A stretch of 64,000 nucleotides of DNA from Zantedeschia hybrid cultivar (lineage: Eukaryota > Streptophyta > Magnoliopsida > Alismatales > Araceae), in contig JARZZO010000012.1 of the NCBI GenBank assembly GCA_030544215.1, positions 39,533,194 to 39,597,193 of the forward strand. Direction: 5' to 3'. The position numbers were made by a program, and so were the translations under genes. This document shows positions 46,482 to 57,500 of this stretch, in pieces; the first letter of the stretch is position 1; each line of letters begins with the position of its first letter. The notes under the pieces were generated by a model. That model was given only the letters and a program-made list of their open reading frames with translations. It was not told the DNA's origin and made no database searches.

Positions 46482-47491
46482 CTATGGCCGTAGGCGTTCC
46501 CTTGATGTTGGCCGTTGTATCAAAGCTTCAATAGGTGTTGGCTGTCACCATTGCCTCACTTGATTCAAGTGTCCATGAGTTTATCTGGCCAACATCTCGG
46601 GGAGAGGGAAGAAGAAAATCGTCGTAGGAATCTCTCGCTCAAGTCCGCCGAGGCCTCGCTCGGGGTACGAGATAATGACCCGTATGGATCCTAAACTAGG
46701 GGAGAGCCGGTGGTAGGAGCAAGGAGGAATACCTTGCTTTTGGGGACTTATGGAGGTCTTAACACCAACCACTCTAGTTTGACCAAGGGACCGACCCAGT
46801 CAGAGAGAGGTGAAGATGCTATGAAAGGTGTTCCTATGAGGGGGGTGAGCCCCAATGCAGATGACCTACAGCTTGGATGGCCTCTAATGTAGTATAAGAT
46901 AAATATAGGTAACAAAGAGACCAAAGATCTGAGGATTGATGAGCAAAAGAAGGAACTGTTTGAATCGCGACACTATTCACTAATGCTATTCAAGACAGAA
47001 GCTTCTTCTGTTAACAGATCCTCAAGCAGCGACGAAAAAACAGGAATATGAGGCTAAATGGCGTCTTGGCACAGCGACGCGGTTTGAATCGTGTTTCGCT
47101 GTCTAGACGCTATTCAGGACCTGAAAACTGTAAACAGAGAGCAATTTTGAGGATAATCCCCTCCCAAGTTATCAAGATAAACAGAAATCTAACTGATCAT
47201 GCCAACTCAAGTTAAACTAATTTATTATCATGCAAATAAACATAAACTCAATTAACCACACACTTCCTATCACACTAACAACTTCCAATCAATCACGGGA
47301 GGGCAAGATCTTGCTGCAAAGGGGTGTGCACGTAGTGCACATAGGGATAAAAGTAACCAAACTCACCAATTGGTGAAATGAGTGCTCGAGGGACACAAGT
47401 GGTGCACTATGGGTGCCCGATGATAAAAAGCAAGAACAAATATTAAAAGACGGCGAGACCAAGAACAAATATTAAAAGACGGCGAGACTAA
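46482..47491 (-). other. Tat2 leader (left of the shared LTR)
   Basis: About 46710-47490 aligns with the Tat1 leader, including the block GGGGACTTATGGAGGTCT. The outer 230 bp (46482-46710) has no match in this window. A 29-30-bp tandem duplication lies at 47432-47490. It is cut at 46481 by Copia B. Confidence 0.75.
46967..47110. repeat. Three GCGTC-type motifs in the Tat2 leader
   Basis: Copies are at 46967-46986 (GCGAC/AATGC), 47061-47080 (exact) and 47091-47110 (GTGTT/GACGC). Spacing stays at 10 bp despite half-site decay. Confidence 0.8.
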
Positions 47492-47509
47492 GTCCCACCG
47501 TGATCGCCA
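47492..47509 (-). other. Probable primer-binding site of Tat2
   Basis: TGGCGATCACGGTGGGAC on the element strand, identical to Tat1, six bases from the LTR. Confidence 0.65.
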
Positions 47510-47515
47510 AAAAGT

Positions 47516-48727
47516 TGTGGGTGCTCAAATCGTATGTGTGATGTTCATGAATTTCATGTTGTTTATATGAATAATAAAACTATTACAACTAAAGAAAACG
47601 TGATCGCCATAAACTGTTAAGTTTCAAAAGAAAGATTGATCGCTTACTTTTTTAATTCGAGAGATTGAGTCATTGATTCCCTCTCTTCGGCCGGTCAAAG
47701 AAAGAGAGCACTTTTATTGACGTGTTCTTGCTTTTGTTTTCTTGATGGTTATTTCTTTGGATTTTCTTCTTTCTTCTTCTTTGTACCTTGTAAAAAAGAT
47801 GAAACAAGAAAGAATCTAATTAAAATTAGAGTAGAGTAGTATTTATCTAATAAGAAATTTAAACATGCAACTAAAATAATCTACTCACTTGATTGTTGTT
47901 CTTTAAACCCTTAATATGTATATAGGTTTAGGAAATAATGATGTGTGTGTGTGAAGATGAAGTGATGATGATGAGCTATGGAAAACAATGATGAATCTAT
48001 GAAATTAATGAAAAGCTAGAAAGAAATTAGGGAAAGAAGATAGTTGGTTGGTTTCTCCATAGTCTTGATCTTCAAAAGCTTCAAAGGATGAAGAGGATGA
48101 AGAAGAAAAAGTCTTGGATGAAGCCCATCTTGTTGTCCACATTTTTCTCCTTTAGAGCCTCCAAACACCTTGCCTTGAGCTTCAAAATCATCAATGGTTC
48201 AACCTTTTTCAAAGGTCCAAAGGGTGTTATATATAGAGAGAGTGTTTTAGGGTTGTTTTGGCGTTCAAAAGACGTCTCTGCCGCAGTCGGACTTATCTTG
48301 GACGAGCATGGAAGAGTTAGCAACCTTCCCAACTTTGGAAACCAGATTATCTCAGCCAAATCATGCTTATCAGGAAACTGACAAATCGCGTTGCCCAAAT
48401 GGGACGCCATTTGGTTAATTAAAGCGGCCAAAATAGAAAGAAAATCCGAAAAGGAAAACGAAATATATTAGGAAATCTAAATAGCGTCTCCATACGGAAA
48501 CATTCTTTAGATAATTAGGAAATTAATTCAAATTAAAAATCAGAAACCCATACGGATTATGAAAATGGCTAGGAATCTAAATGGCGTTGTGCATGGGCGA
48601 CGCTAATCAACAAATTTTGAGAAAAATCAATAAGAATTAATGAATGATTAAACATCAGAGCATTTTGAGGCATTATAAGTGTGACATGAAATTTATTCAA
48701 TATGAAGTTAAAATTAGCGTGTCTACA
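47516..48727 (-). repeat. LTR of Tat2
   Basis: This 1212-bp LTR, TGTAGACACGC...GCACCCACA on the element strand, is related to but clearly diverged from the Tat1 LTR. A TATA-like TATATATAAC lies at 48226-48238. Motif copies are at 48388-48407 (GCGTT/GACGC), 48484-48503 (right half lost) and 48584-48603 (GCGTT/GACGC). Confidence 0.88.
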
Positions 48728-48740
48728 GCTGCCCCACCTT
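48728..48740 (-). other. Polypurine tract of Tat2
   Basis: AAGGTGGGGCAGC on the element strand adjoins the LTR. Confidence 0.78.
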
Positions 48741-49860
48741 GGCATTGGCTTTGCAAGGGAGTGAAATGGAATGGAATGTACTGAAAAGGTAATGCCAAGG
48801 TGTGATGTGACACATTCTCAACATCATATGATGATAATCTTTCTCAAAATGATCAATGAAATAAGTCAAAGAGATCGATGAAATCAGTCCTGTCTGGATG
48901 AAAAAGTCAAAGGAAATAAAATAAAGTCGATAAACCTCTATGATTGGGAAGTACCCTAGGTCAAAAATCTTGCAGGTTTCATCATGGAGAGAGGTTACCA
49001 GTCAATGTGGATGTGATACAATTATGATGGATCTTTAAAAGGAAACAAGAATATTTGAGAGATCAATTCAGAATGGAATATTTCATATCACGTTGGGATT
49101 TATTTGATCAATGGTCTGAAATTTAATCAATAATTAATTCATATCACAGTAATTTCAAAGTCCTGCATGATGCATGCTGGACTAAAAGGAAAATTGAAAT
49201 GAAATAAAATATAAATTAATCAAGGATAATATTGTTAAACTGTTATTGATGAGTCAAGATCCCAGTTTTGTAATCCAGTACTAAGCCGAAGCTCGTTTGT
49301 CCATGCACTGTTTCACAAAAGCGGAACCATCATCCTCATCAATTAACAATCTAACGGCCTATCCGTGCGATTAAGAATTCTTTGGAATTATCACTGTTTT
49401 TGTTGAAGGGGAACTCAAGCTCCAGTTTCATCAAAACCATAAGGTCCTTGATATATCTAATAAATATTTAATATATAGTAATGATCATACAAATCAATTA
49501 CATGAAAGAATACAAGGATAGAGATAACCGTCTTTTTAGTCACGACTGAGACTCATAAACTCCCACAGTGGGACCTTTACTTAAAATTTCGGCATCATTT
49601 TCATTTTCTTGAATTTCCTGCACTCATAATTTGTCAGCAACTTCAAGTAAATAATAAATAATCATTAACTAGCATGCAATTATGGATTTTTAGGAAAATA
49701 TTAAATCATCAAAAGGCGTCGCTGTTCGCAGACGTCATTTAAATGATGTCGCCCCGTCCAGACACCATTTGACTTACATAAACTGTTCTCTGTTCTGACT
49801 CCAATTCGAACTCCACTTTTCCTTAATGCACATCCCTCTTCCAATTTGGAAAGGGCTTCC
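48741..49860 (-). other. Tat2 3' non-coding region, LTR-proximal part
   Basis: It aligns with Tat1 21473-22600. Decayed motifs lie at 49716-49735 (GCGTC/GACGT) and 49746-49765 (ATGTC/GACAC). No coding sequence is recognised. Confidence 0.75.
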
Positions 49861-49877
49861 CAACTTTGCAAATCCTT

Positions 49878-50030
49878 CTATAAAACCTCTCTCTCTTCAT
49901 ATCAAAGCATTACATCAAGCAATCAAGAGGGAAAACTAAAGGATTCTTTCTAAAGCTCAAGAACAAGAGGGGAACGACAAGGAGAAATCAAGGAATCAAG
50001 GAGGAAGATCAGTTAATTTATTCAAGGAGG
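49878..50030 (+). promoter_or_regulatory. Presumed promoter and 5' UTR of PMD gene 1
   Basis: CTATAAAACC at about 49878-49887, followed by CT-rich and purine-rich leader sequence and ATG at 50031 in the context GAGGATGG, gives a plausible plant core promoter pointing opposite to the host element. Confidence 0.5.
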
Positions 50031-51467
50031 ATGGCGAATTCTTCACAAGATTCTTCAAACAAGAGGGTGAGGAAGACCATTGAAAAGCTCTCTTAAGTAA
50101 AAGATCATCTAAGTGGGTGAGATCCCAACTTACAAGTAAGCTAATCTCTCTTTTAATCAATTCTTCTCTTCTTTATGCAAGTCTCCACATGTTTTCCACA
50201 TTCCAAATTGCTTAGGTATAATAAGATTATTCCAATCTTCTCTTTTATCTAGGGATATCCTTTCTTCCCTAGTCTAAGAAGATTTTCTTCACTTCCTTAG
50301 TTCGAAAAACTTGTAAATAAGATAAATCTCTCCATGCAATCTTATATTTCCAAGTGGCATCCAAGGGTTGATTATTCATGCCAAACATTACAAAAGCACA
50401 AGCATGGATTGGGCCGTGATGGGTGCTTTGATCGAACTATGGCATCCTCAAACTCATACTTTTCTCTTTTCCACATTCGAAGCCATTATTCTCTTAGAAG
50501 AAGCCGAACTCCTATTGGGCCTTCCTAAGCTCAAGGTCAACAATGATAAACCTGATTTGAGTGGTATGATGTTTATGAGGGAAAAGATCACAGGTCAATA
50601 ATTGTTAGAGAACATTATGAAGAATCCGAAGGAAATTCAAGGCTGTCTTACTAAGAAGGGAATCAATCTTGCTAAATTAGTTGAATAGGCTCTGAAGAAG
50701 ATAAAAAATCTCAAGGATGAAGATACAGAGAACGTGATGAAGATATTCACCATGTGCTTAACTGGAGCTCTACTATTCCCTACACAAGATAATATTCTAA
50801 AAGATGATCAAATTAGCGCAATCAATAGGATTTTTAAAGGAAAGTAGATCAGCACAACAGTTATAGCATATCTCTACAGTGGGCTCTCTGCAGCTTCTAC
50901 AAGTCAATCTCCTATGGTAGCATGCTTCTCTTAGCTTTGTGGGTAGAATTCCACTTCAAATTTAACCATAACGAGGAAAAAGTTCCAAGGATATCTCAAA
51001 CATATCAGCGCAGTCCTATCTTCCATATCTCCAACATAGTGAAATTCAACGACAACATGACCAATCGAGTGTCCAATCTCAAGACTCGAGCTGACTGGCA
51101 CGCTTATTTCAAGACCATGCCCATAACTGGATTTGAATCTACGCCACTTGCTCTTGTGGAAAAGACAGTTCGCGTGCGTCATGGTGCTAGCACAAAACTC
51201 CGACTGATCGAGGCGACTGAGTTCATTCTCTACAATCCACATCGCTGTCATCCTCAACTTGATATGCCACGCTATGAATTTTCAGACATATCTTATCTTT
51301 CTCCAATTAAGAAGCGGGCTTTGGGAACTGATGAAGACTTCGAGGCGACATAACTTATTGCAACTCTGTGGAACATCGACTTCACCCATTGTGTGAAAAC
51401 TCCTCATGAAGCCAATAAAGAATTATGGAAATCTTATGTAAAAGAGCTTCAGAAAATCCGACTTTGA
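50031..51467 (+). pseudogene. PMD gene 1 (plant mobile domain), antisense cargo of Tat2
   Basis: ATG at 50031 opens a 21-codon basic peptide; a donor-like GTAAGC follows near 50135. From 50368 a plant mobile domain is readable: DWAVMGALIELWHPQTHTF and LLEEAELLLGLP match the domain's Trp/Thr-rich first part. In-frame stops stand at 50599, 50686 and 50845, and a frameshift lies near 50900. From 50922 the frame shows WHAYFKTMP and FILYNPHRCHPQLDMP, the C-terminal PMD hallmark with its Asn-Pro-His-Arg core, ending after another stop at 51465-51467. PMD proteins such as Arabidopsis MAIN and MAIL1 act in gene expression and transposon silencing; related copies ride in transposons. This copy is dead. 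Confidence 0.7.
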
Positions 51468-51722
51468 AAGCTTTTCATCCTTATCTTACAATTGATATAT
51501 TTTGATTTTATTTTCAATAGAGAATCCTTCCTTTATGTCGTAGAAATCCTTCCTTAATATTTTACAATTTTTCTGTAATTTTTCCTTGACTGAAAGTGTG
51601 ATTTTTCCTTAAAATATGAAGGTTTGGGCTTATTTAATTCAAATAGCATCGACTCAGAGAGACACTTTTCAGTATAATTCAATTTTTAGAAATAAGAATT
51701 TAATCCTTAAAAGTCAAAAATC

Positions 51723-51977
51723 GCGTCTGGTCGGCAAGACACCTTTATCTCTCTCTCCTATTTTTCACAGATTTCCTATAATTAATCCACTAAATCGCGT
51801 CCTCCTTTAGAGACGTGAATGCATGATCACTCTGCGTTTTCGTAGTACGGGCCTGACTAAAAGAGGCGGTAAAATCTAAAAGGCGTTGCCCATAGGAGAT
51901 GCATTTAGCAAATTTTAAAATTTTCTATTACGGCCTCAGTTTGTGCGCCACTGAATGGCATTGTTGTCTCCAGATGC
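51723..51977. repeat. Four GCGTC-type motifs upstream of PMD gene 2
   Basis: Copies are at 51723-51742 (GCGTC/GACAC), 51797-51816 (GCGTC/GACGT), 51883-51902 (GCGTT/GATGC) and 51958-51977 (GCATT/GATGC), all with 10-bp spacers. They form a cluster ending right before the presumed start region of PMD gene 2. Confidence 0.8.
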
Positions 51978-52288
51978 GATTTAACGAATTCAAATAGGGG
52001 TTTGCGAGCCCGAGCCCCTTTCTTTCTTCATTCTTCTCTTTACTTTCTCTCTCTTCACTTTCTCTCTATTCGCTTCGACGATCACTGTAGACTTCTGGGC
52101 TCCGGCAACCTTCCTTCTTCTTCGGCGATCTTCTCTAGCTCCGATGATCTTCTCCGATGTCGGTGAACTCCTCTCTTCCTCTTCACGGGCTCCCCCTTTC
52201 TCTCTCTCGTTCACACTCACAAACTCTCTCTAGCTCTCATTCTCCAACTCTTCCATCTACCCGATCTCTCTCTCTCTCTAGGCTCGCC
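51958..52288 (+). promoter_or_regulatory. Presumed promoter and 5' UTR of PMD gene 2
   Basis: The last motif is followed 34 bp later by CGAGCCC and a long pyrimidine-rich tract (52012-52280), the same layout as in the Gypsy LTRs D and E. It ends at an ATG in the favourable context GCCATGG (52289). Confidence 0.5.
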
Positions 52289-53110
52289 ATGGAACAAGGA
52301 GGGCCTAGTGATCTTGGTGGGAAGTGAATCGCGGCAATCGAGGTAGTGGACATCGCCGAGGGTGAAGAAATGGCAGTAGAACTCGCGGAGGTGGCGGCTT
52401 TCATGGAGGCCGAGGAAGCTCCTCTTGAGGCTCCAGTGGGCGAGGTGGCAGTGGCACTGGACGAGGAAGCCGGTCCACGCTTGGTAAGTCTCGAGAATAT
52501 TCCCTTATATGTGTTAAATTTCAATTTTGGGGAGAAAGGGGAGCTCTACCACAGGTTCTCGAAACCTATGGTAAAAGGCGTATGGGCACAGGGACGCCTT
52601 TTGAAACGCGTCCCTGATCCCTTTCGCGATTCAAAGATATTGAGAATTGTTTTCATAAATTGATTATTAATTCCCTGGAGATTAATTTAATAAATTATTT
52701 GACAATTGCGTGGGACAATAAGGACCAGGATCTCCTGGGACCTAGTGGTGGCCCCCTACAAGGGTCTCCCAGATTTTCAGAAGGCAAGACTAGCGGAGAT
52801 GGGGTTCTGGGAGATGCTGGAGATCGAACCCTTTTGGATTGACCTAGTATTACCACAAGTGTTAAGGGAGCGATGGCACGCTGAGAGCAGGGCATTTCTA
52901 ATGCCCTGGGGACATATGAATCCCAATCTTGAGGACGTGTGCAAGATCACCGGCCTTCAGGTGGATGGCCGGGCAGTGAGTGGGATCATGCATCGCGACT
53001 GTAGAGAGTTTTCTCAGGAGTTACTGGATTTAGAGTGCACAGGACCGGAGGGCCGAGAGTCTCGAGCGTTTCATGATGGAGGAGATCTTGACGGAGGAGA
53101 GGGATCGTGA
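52289..53110 (+). pseudogene. PMD gene 2, antisense cargo of Tat2
   Basis: ATG at 52289 is followed by a TGA at 52325-52327 and then, in the same frame, an acidic Ala/Glu-rich segment to a donor-like GTAAGT at 52484. The following 240 bp, perhaps an intron, holds two more GCGTC-type motifs (52578-52597, 52608-52627). From 52706 a PMD start is clear: MGFWEMLEIEPFWIDL, LRERWHAESRAFLMP and LEDVCKITGLQVDGRAV. Only about 90 residues of the domain remain, then a short divergent tail to 53110. Another frame gives a charged tail (FMMEEILTEERDRDRSRL), so an internal deletion and frameshift are likely. It is distinct from PMD gene 1. Confidence 0.68.
52578..52627. repeat. Two GCGTC-type motifs in PMD gene 2
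   Basis: 52578-52597 (GCGTA/GACGC) has perfect 9-base arms AAAAGGCGT/ACGCCTTTT. 52608-52627 has GCGTC with a degenerate right half TTCGC. Spacers are 10 bp. Confidence 0.75.
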
Positions 53111-54568
53111 CCGGTCTCGATTGGAGAGCCTTCAGGGCTGACTTTTGGTGGCGAAGCATGGGCGCTAGAGAATTGAGGCTCGATACCAGCGTGCGTGGCA
53201 GCGGGTGTTGGATCGAGGACAGGCGAGTGCCTTCACCACCAACATAGCAGTCTCCTCTGGCCAGGCTAGACCGAGTGTCATGGGACCACCGCCGCCACCA
53301 GCACGAGGACCATATTGTACCTTCCTTTCATTTTTGAAGTCTTGTGGATGGACTTACATCTTGTACATAAACTCTTTTGATATATGAAAGGAGCTTCTTT
53401 ATATTTGAATTGTCTTGGTACTTTTCCCTTATTGACTTTCCTTTTCATACCTGCACATGGCGCGAACAACAAATTAAATATATGTTTAGGCTTAGCCCCT
53501 TGCCCAGTTAAGTAACTAGTTACTTGATTCTATCCTTGGTAGGAGGGTCAAGGGGCGAAGCCTTTATTTAATGAAGGCGAATGAACAGTAAAAATGCAAC
53601 ATACAAGCATGTAAATGCTCACTGAAAATTAAAAGGATGCAACACTCATGACTTAGCAAACAAATACTAATTGAAATATTTTTATTTTGCAACGCAATTT
53701 TTGAAATATTCATTTTTTTTGGGTTTTACCATATTTAATTTTTTTTGTGGTTTGCTTGTGATTTTAGGGTATTCAATTTTTTTGTGATTTTGGGATAAGA
53801 CATTAACTAAAAAGACTAAGGACTAGCATAGTACTTAGATCAAAAGAGTATATTTATTCATTAACTTAATTCCTAAATCATTCTTTAATAGCCTAATCCA
53901 GATTCATTGTGCTTGAATTATGTTCATAATCGTGATCCCATTCGATGGTCCGACCCTTAGTCAACGTCGGCCGTTCCTCAAATTTAGAGTACGTCTCTTT
54001 AGAATGACAGGAAGAATTGGTCTAGAAAACCCGCGAGAAGGTGCAGGAGACTCAGAAAGATGTCCCTCCTTTACCCCATTATCTATTGGGGTTTGGTCAT
54101 TTTCACTTTTACGGGGAATTTAACGACCTTGCGCTCCCTTTTCATTTGATTTTGTGGCCTTTTGAGGTAACGTTTGTAATGTTGAGCGGCCTTTTGATTT
54201 TGTTGGCTATTTGCCTTTGTTTTTTCTTTTGATTTTTGTGGGGCGGATCTCCCCCCCCTTTTTTTTTATGACGGCCTCCTACTAAGATGGCGGGCATTTT
54301 TAGTAGTCTATTCCAAGCCTCGTTCCGACATCGTGGGCCGAGAGTAAAAATATAAGTTTTCTTTTGAAACGAATGAGTTGTACTTTTATACTTTTAGTCA
54401 AGCTTTTGGCATCTTTCGGGCTTCACATCTCTTATTACTTACGAACCAAACGTGTTTGTGTGTATTATAATGTGCTTAGATTAGATTACCAAAGACTAAC
54501 AAGGGAATTTGAGTTTCCAAATTTCTTGACCCAACTAGTCCTTGCACCAAGCTGATCGACTCATTGAA
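53111..54568 (-). other. Tat2 3' region, pol-proximal part
   Basis: The first 350 bp still belong to PMD gene 2 debris. From about 53460 it aligns with Tat1 22650-23843, including the TTAGCCCCTTGCC block and a T-rich tract at 53680-53790. No gene is recognised. Confidence 0.7.
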
Positions 54569-57500
54569 CTAAGGGTAGTACTTTTTAAGATAGAGACCAT
54601 TCCAGGGATGAGATTGATCTTGCCCTTCTGCATTGACTAAGCAATAGGCATTAGCAGGAAAAGCATGCGAGATAACATAAGGTCCTTTCCAGTTGGTTTG
54701 GAGCTTAGAACGTGGACCACCAGGTTTTATGAAGATTCTTTTAACAACCATTTCACAAACTTTGAATTTTCATTCAATGACTTTCATTTGATAAAAACAT
54801 GCTAATCTATTTTGATATACTCGTGCATGATTAGCGGCTGACCATCTTTTCTCGTCTAAAAGTTCCAATTGAGCTAAGAGTGCTGAGCGATACTCATCAA
54901 TGGAAAACTCCTTGTTTAACTGTACTCTTAATGACGGGATGAGGACTTCGTATGGAACTACCGTCTCCATTCCGAATGTTAAGGAATATGGAGTCTGCCC
55001 AATGGGCGTGCGGATTGATGTTCGGTATGCCCATAAAGCCTCCATTAATTTCTATGGCTTGGTGGAGAACTTATTAGATTCACACGTTTTCTTGATAATT
55101 TTTATTAAAGTCTTGTTAGTTGCCTCTGCTTGGTCATTGCCTTGCGAATAATATGGAGACAAATGATGATACAATTTTATACTTGTTGCAGAGGTCCTTC
55201 AGTTCCTGTGATATGAACTGTGGCCCATTGTTGGTGACGATGGTGCTTGGACTCCCGAATCTTGTGATGATATTCTTCATGATAAACTTGCAGACTGTTG
55301 ATGCTTTGACTTCCGCGTAAGCTTGGGCTTCCGCCCATTTGGTGAAGTATTTCGTTGCCGTGAGAATGAAGGATTTCTGCTTAGTGCCAGAATTAGGATC
55401 ACCAAGAGGTCCAATGATGTCGAAAGCCCACATGGAGAAAGGCCATGGGAGGAAACATGATGAAGTGAAGATGCGGGGGAATGGATCTTGTCGGCATAAA
55501 GTTGACACTTAGCACACCTACGAACATAACCTACACAGTCTTCTTCTATGGTTGGCCAATAGAATCCTTGTCTAAGGATCTTCTTTGGTAACATCTGCCC
55601 ATTAACGTGGCCACCACAAACTCCAGCGTGAGCTCCTTCCATAACTTCCAAAACTCATCTTCGTCCAAGCATCTTAGAAGAACACCGTCGAAACCCCGCT
55701 TGTAAAGTGCTCCTCCAAGTAGGGTATATCTCTGAACGACTCTCCTGATAGCCCTTTTCTCCTTAGCTGTGGCTTCTTCATGGGATGACTGATCTTCACA
55801 GTATTTGGCAATCTCAAAATACTATGGTTTCTCTTCATCTGCCATCTCTTCTTATAATTCCAGTAGCATGATTTCTCTCTTCTCTACAATATCTCCGTCT
55901 CTAACCTTCTTCAGCAACTTCTCTTTAGTTCTAAGGAATGAAGGGCCTTTCACGGTGTGTGAAAGACGCCTATATAGATGATGATTGATTCAGATTGTTT
56001 GCTGATTGAGAAATTTAGAGATGATGCGAGAGAAGCTAGAGCATCGGCTAAGATGTTCTAATTTCAAGGAATATGGACAAAGATCAATTTGGTGAAAAGC
56101 TTGGTATAAGTTGAAGTGAGTTCTTAATAAGGCTTAAGTTTAGGATCAAGAGTTCAGTACTTGGTAAGCACTTGACGAAGGATTAGCTGACTATCACCCA
56201 CAATCCTGAGTTTAGTGGCACCATGTAAATGAGCAGCCTCGAGACCGGCTAGAAGAGCCTCATATTCAACAATGTTGTTGGTGATAGGAATGTCAAGCTG
56301 TACGGCTTGTAGAATGGTGACACCTTCAGGTGATAGCAGAACGATGCTGATACCCTTACTATAAGAGTTCAGAGCTTCGTCAAAATGCAGAGTCCACATA
56401 TCATCTTTGATTCTATTAATGGACATTAGTTCTTCATCTGGAAACTCCGATCAGACTGGATCAAAATGAGGAAGGGGGTGATGAGCAAGGTGTTCTGCGA
56501 TGGCATAGCCTTTGATTGCTTTCTGCTGAATGTAGATGATATCAAGTTGAGAGAGAAAGCTTTGACATTGTGCTAATCAATCTGTGAGGACGGATTTCTT
56601 AAGAAGGAACTTGATTGAATTATTCTAGCGATGAGATGGACTTCATGAGCTAGGAAATAGTGCTTCAGCTTCTGAACTACCAAGACTAATGCAGCACAGG
56701 TCTTCTCCATCGTTGTGTATCTCTGTTCTGCGGGGTTGAGAAGTTTAGAGAGATAGTAGGCTGCCCTCTCTTTCCCTTCTTCATCCTCTTGTGCTAGGAC
56801 AACCTCCACCGCGTCATCCAGGACATAAATATATAGAACTTCAGGTTTGTCTGGAGATGGTGGTCTCAAAACAGGAGGACTTGCTAGATATGTCTTCAAT
56901 CCATCGAATGCCTCCTGACACCTATCATCCCAATCAAACTTGACCCCTGGTTTAGTAAGCTCATAAAATGGCTTACACCTTTGTGAATGCTGGGAGATAA
57001 AGCGGCGAATAAATTGCAACCTCTCGATCAGTCCTCTTAATTCTTTCAAATTTCGGGGAGGTGACATCTCTCTAATAGCCTTAGCCTTGTTGGGATTGAT
57101 CTCAATGCCCCATTTACTTACGATGAATCCTAACAACTTCCCTAACAAGACACCAAATATGCACTTTTTGGGATTCATCTTCAGTTGATATTCTCTTGAT
57201 CTTTCCAAAACTCTTGCCAATACCTTGGCATGCTCAGCATTAGTCTTGGATTTCACTAACAGATTATCTACATGCACTTCTAAATCAATGTGCATCATGT
57301 CATAGAATATGGCCATCATAGTCCTTTGGTAAGTGGCTCCATCATTCTTCAGTCCAAATGGCATGACAATGTAACAATATGTGCCCTAAGGTGTAGTGAA
57401 CAACATCTTCTCTTGGTCCTCTTCTGCCAAGCGAATCTGATTATACCCTGAGAATCCATCCATGAATAAAAATGTTTCATAACCAGCTGTGTTGTCAATG

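Noticed and set aside
53278..53472. Minus-strand 64-codon frame, possible small cysteine-rich peptide
   Set aside because: It overlaps PMD gene 2 debris on the other strand and has no signal peptide or conserved spacing.
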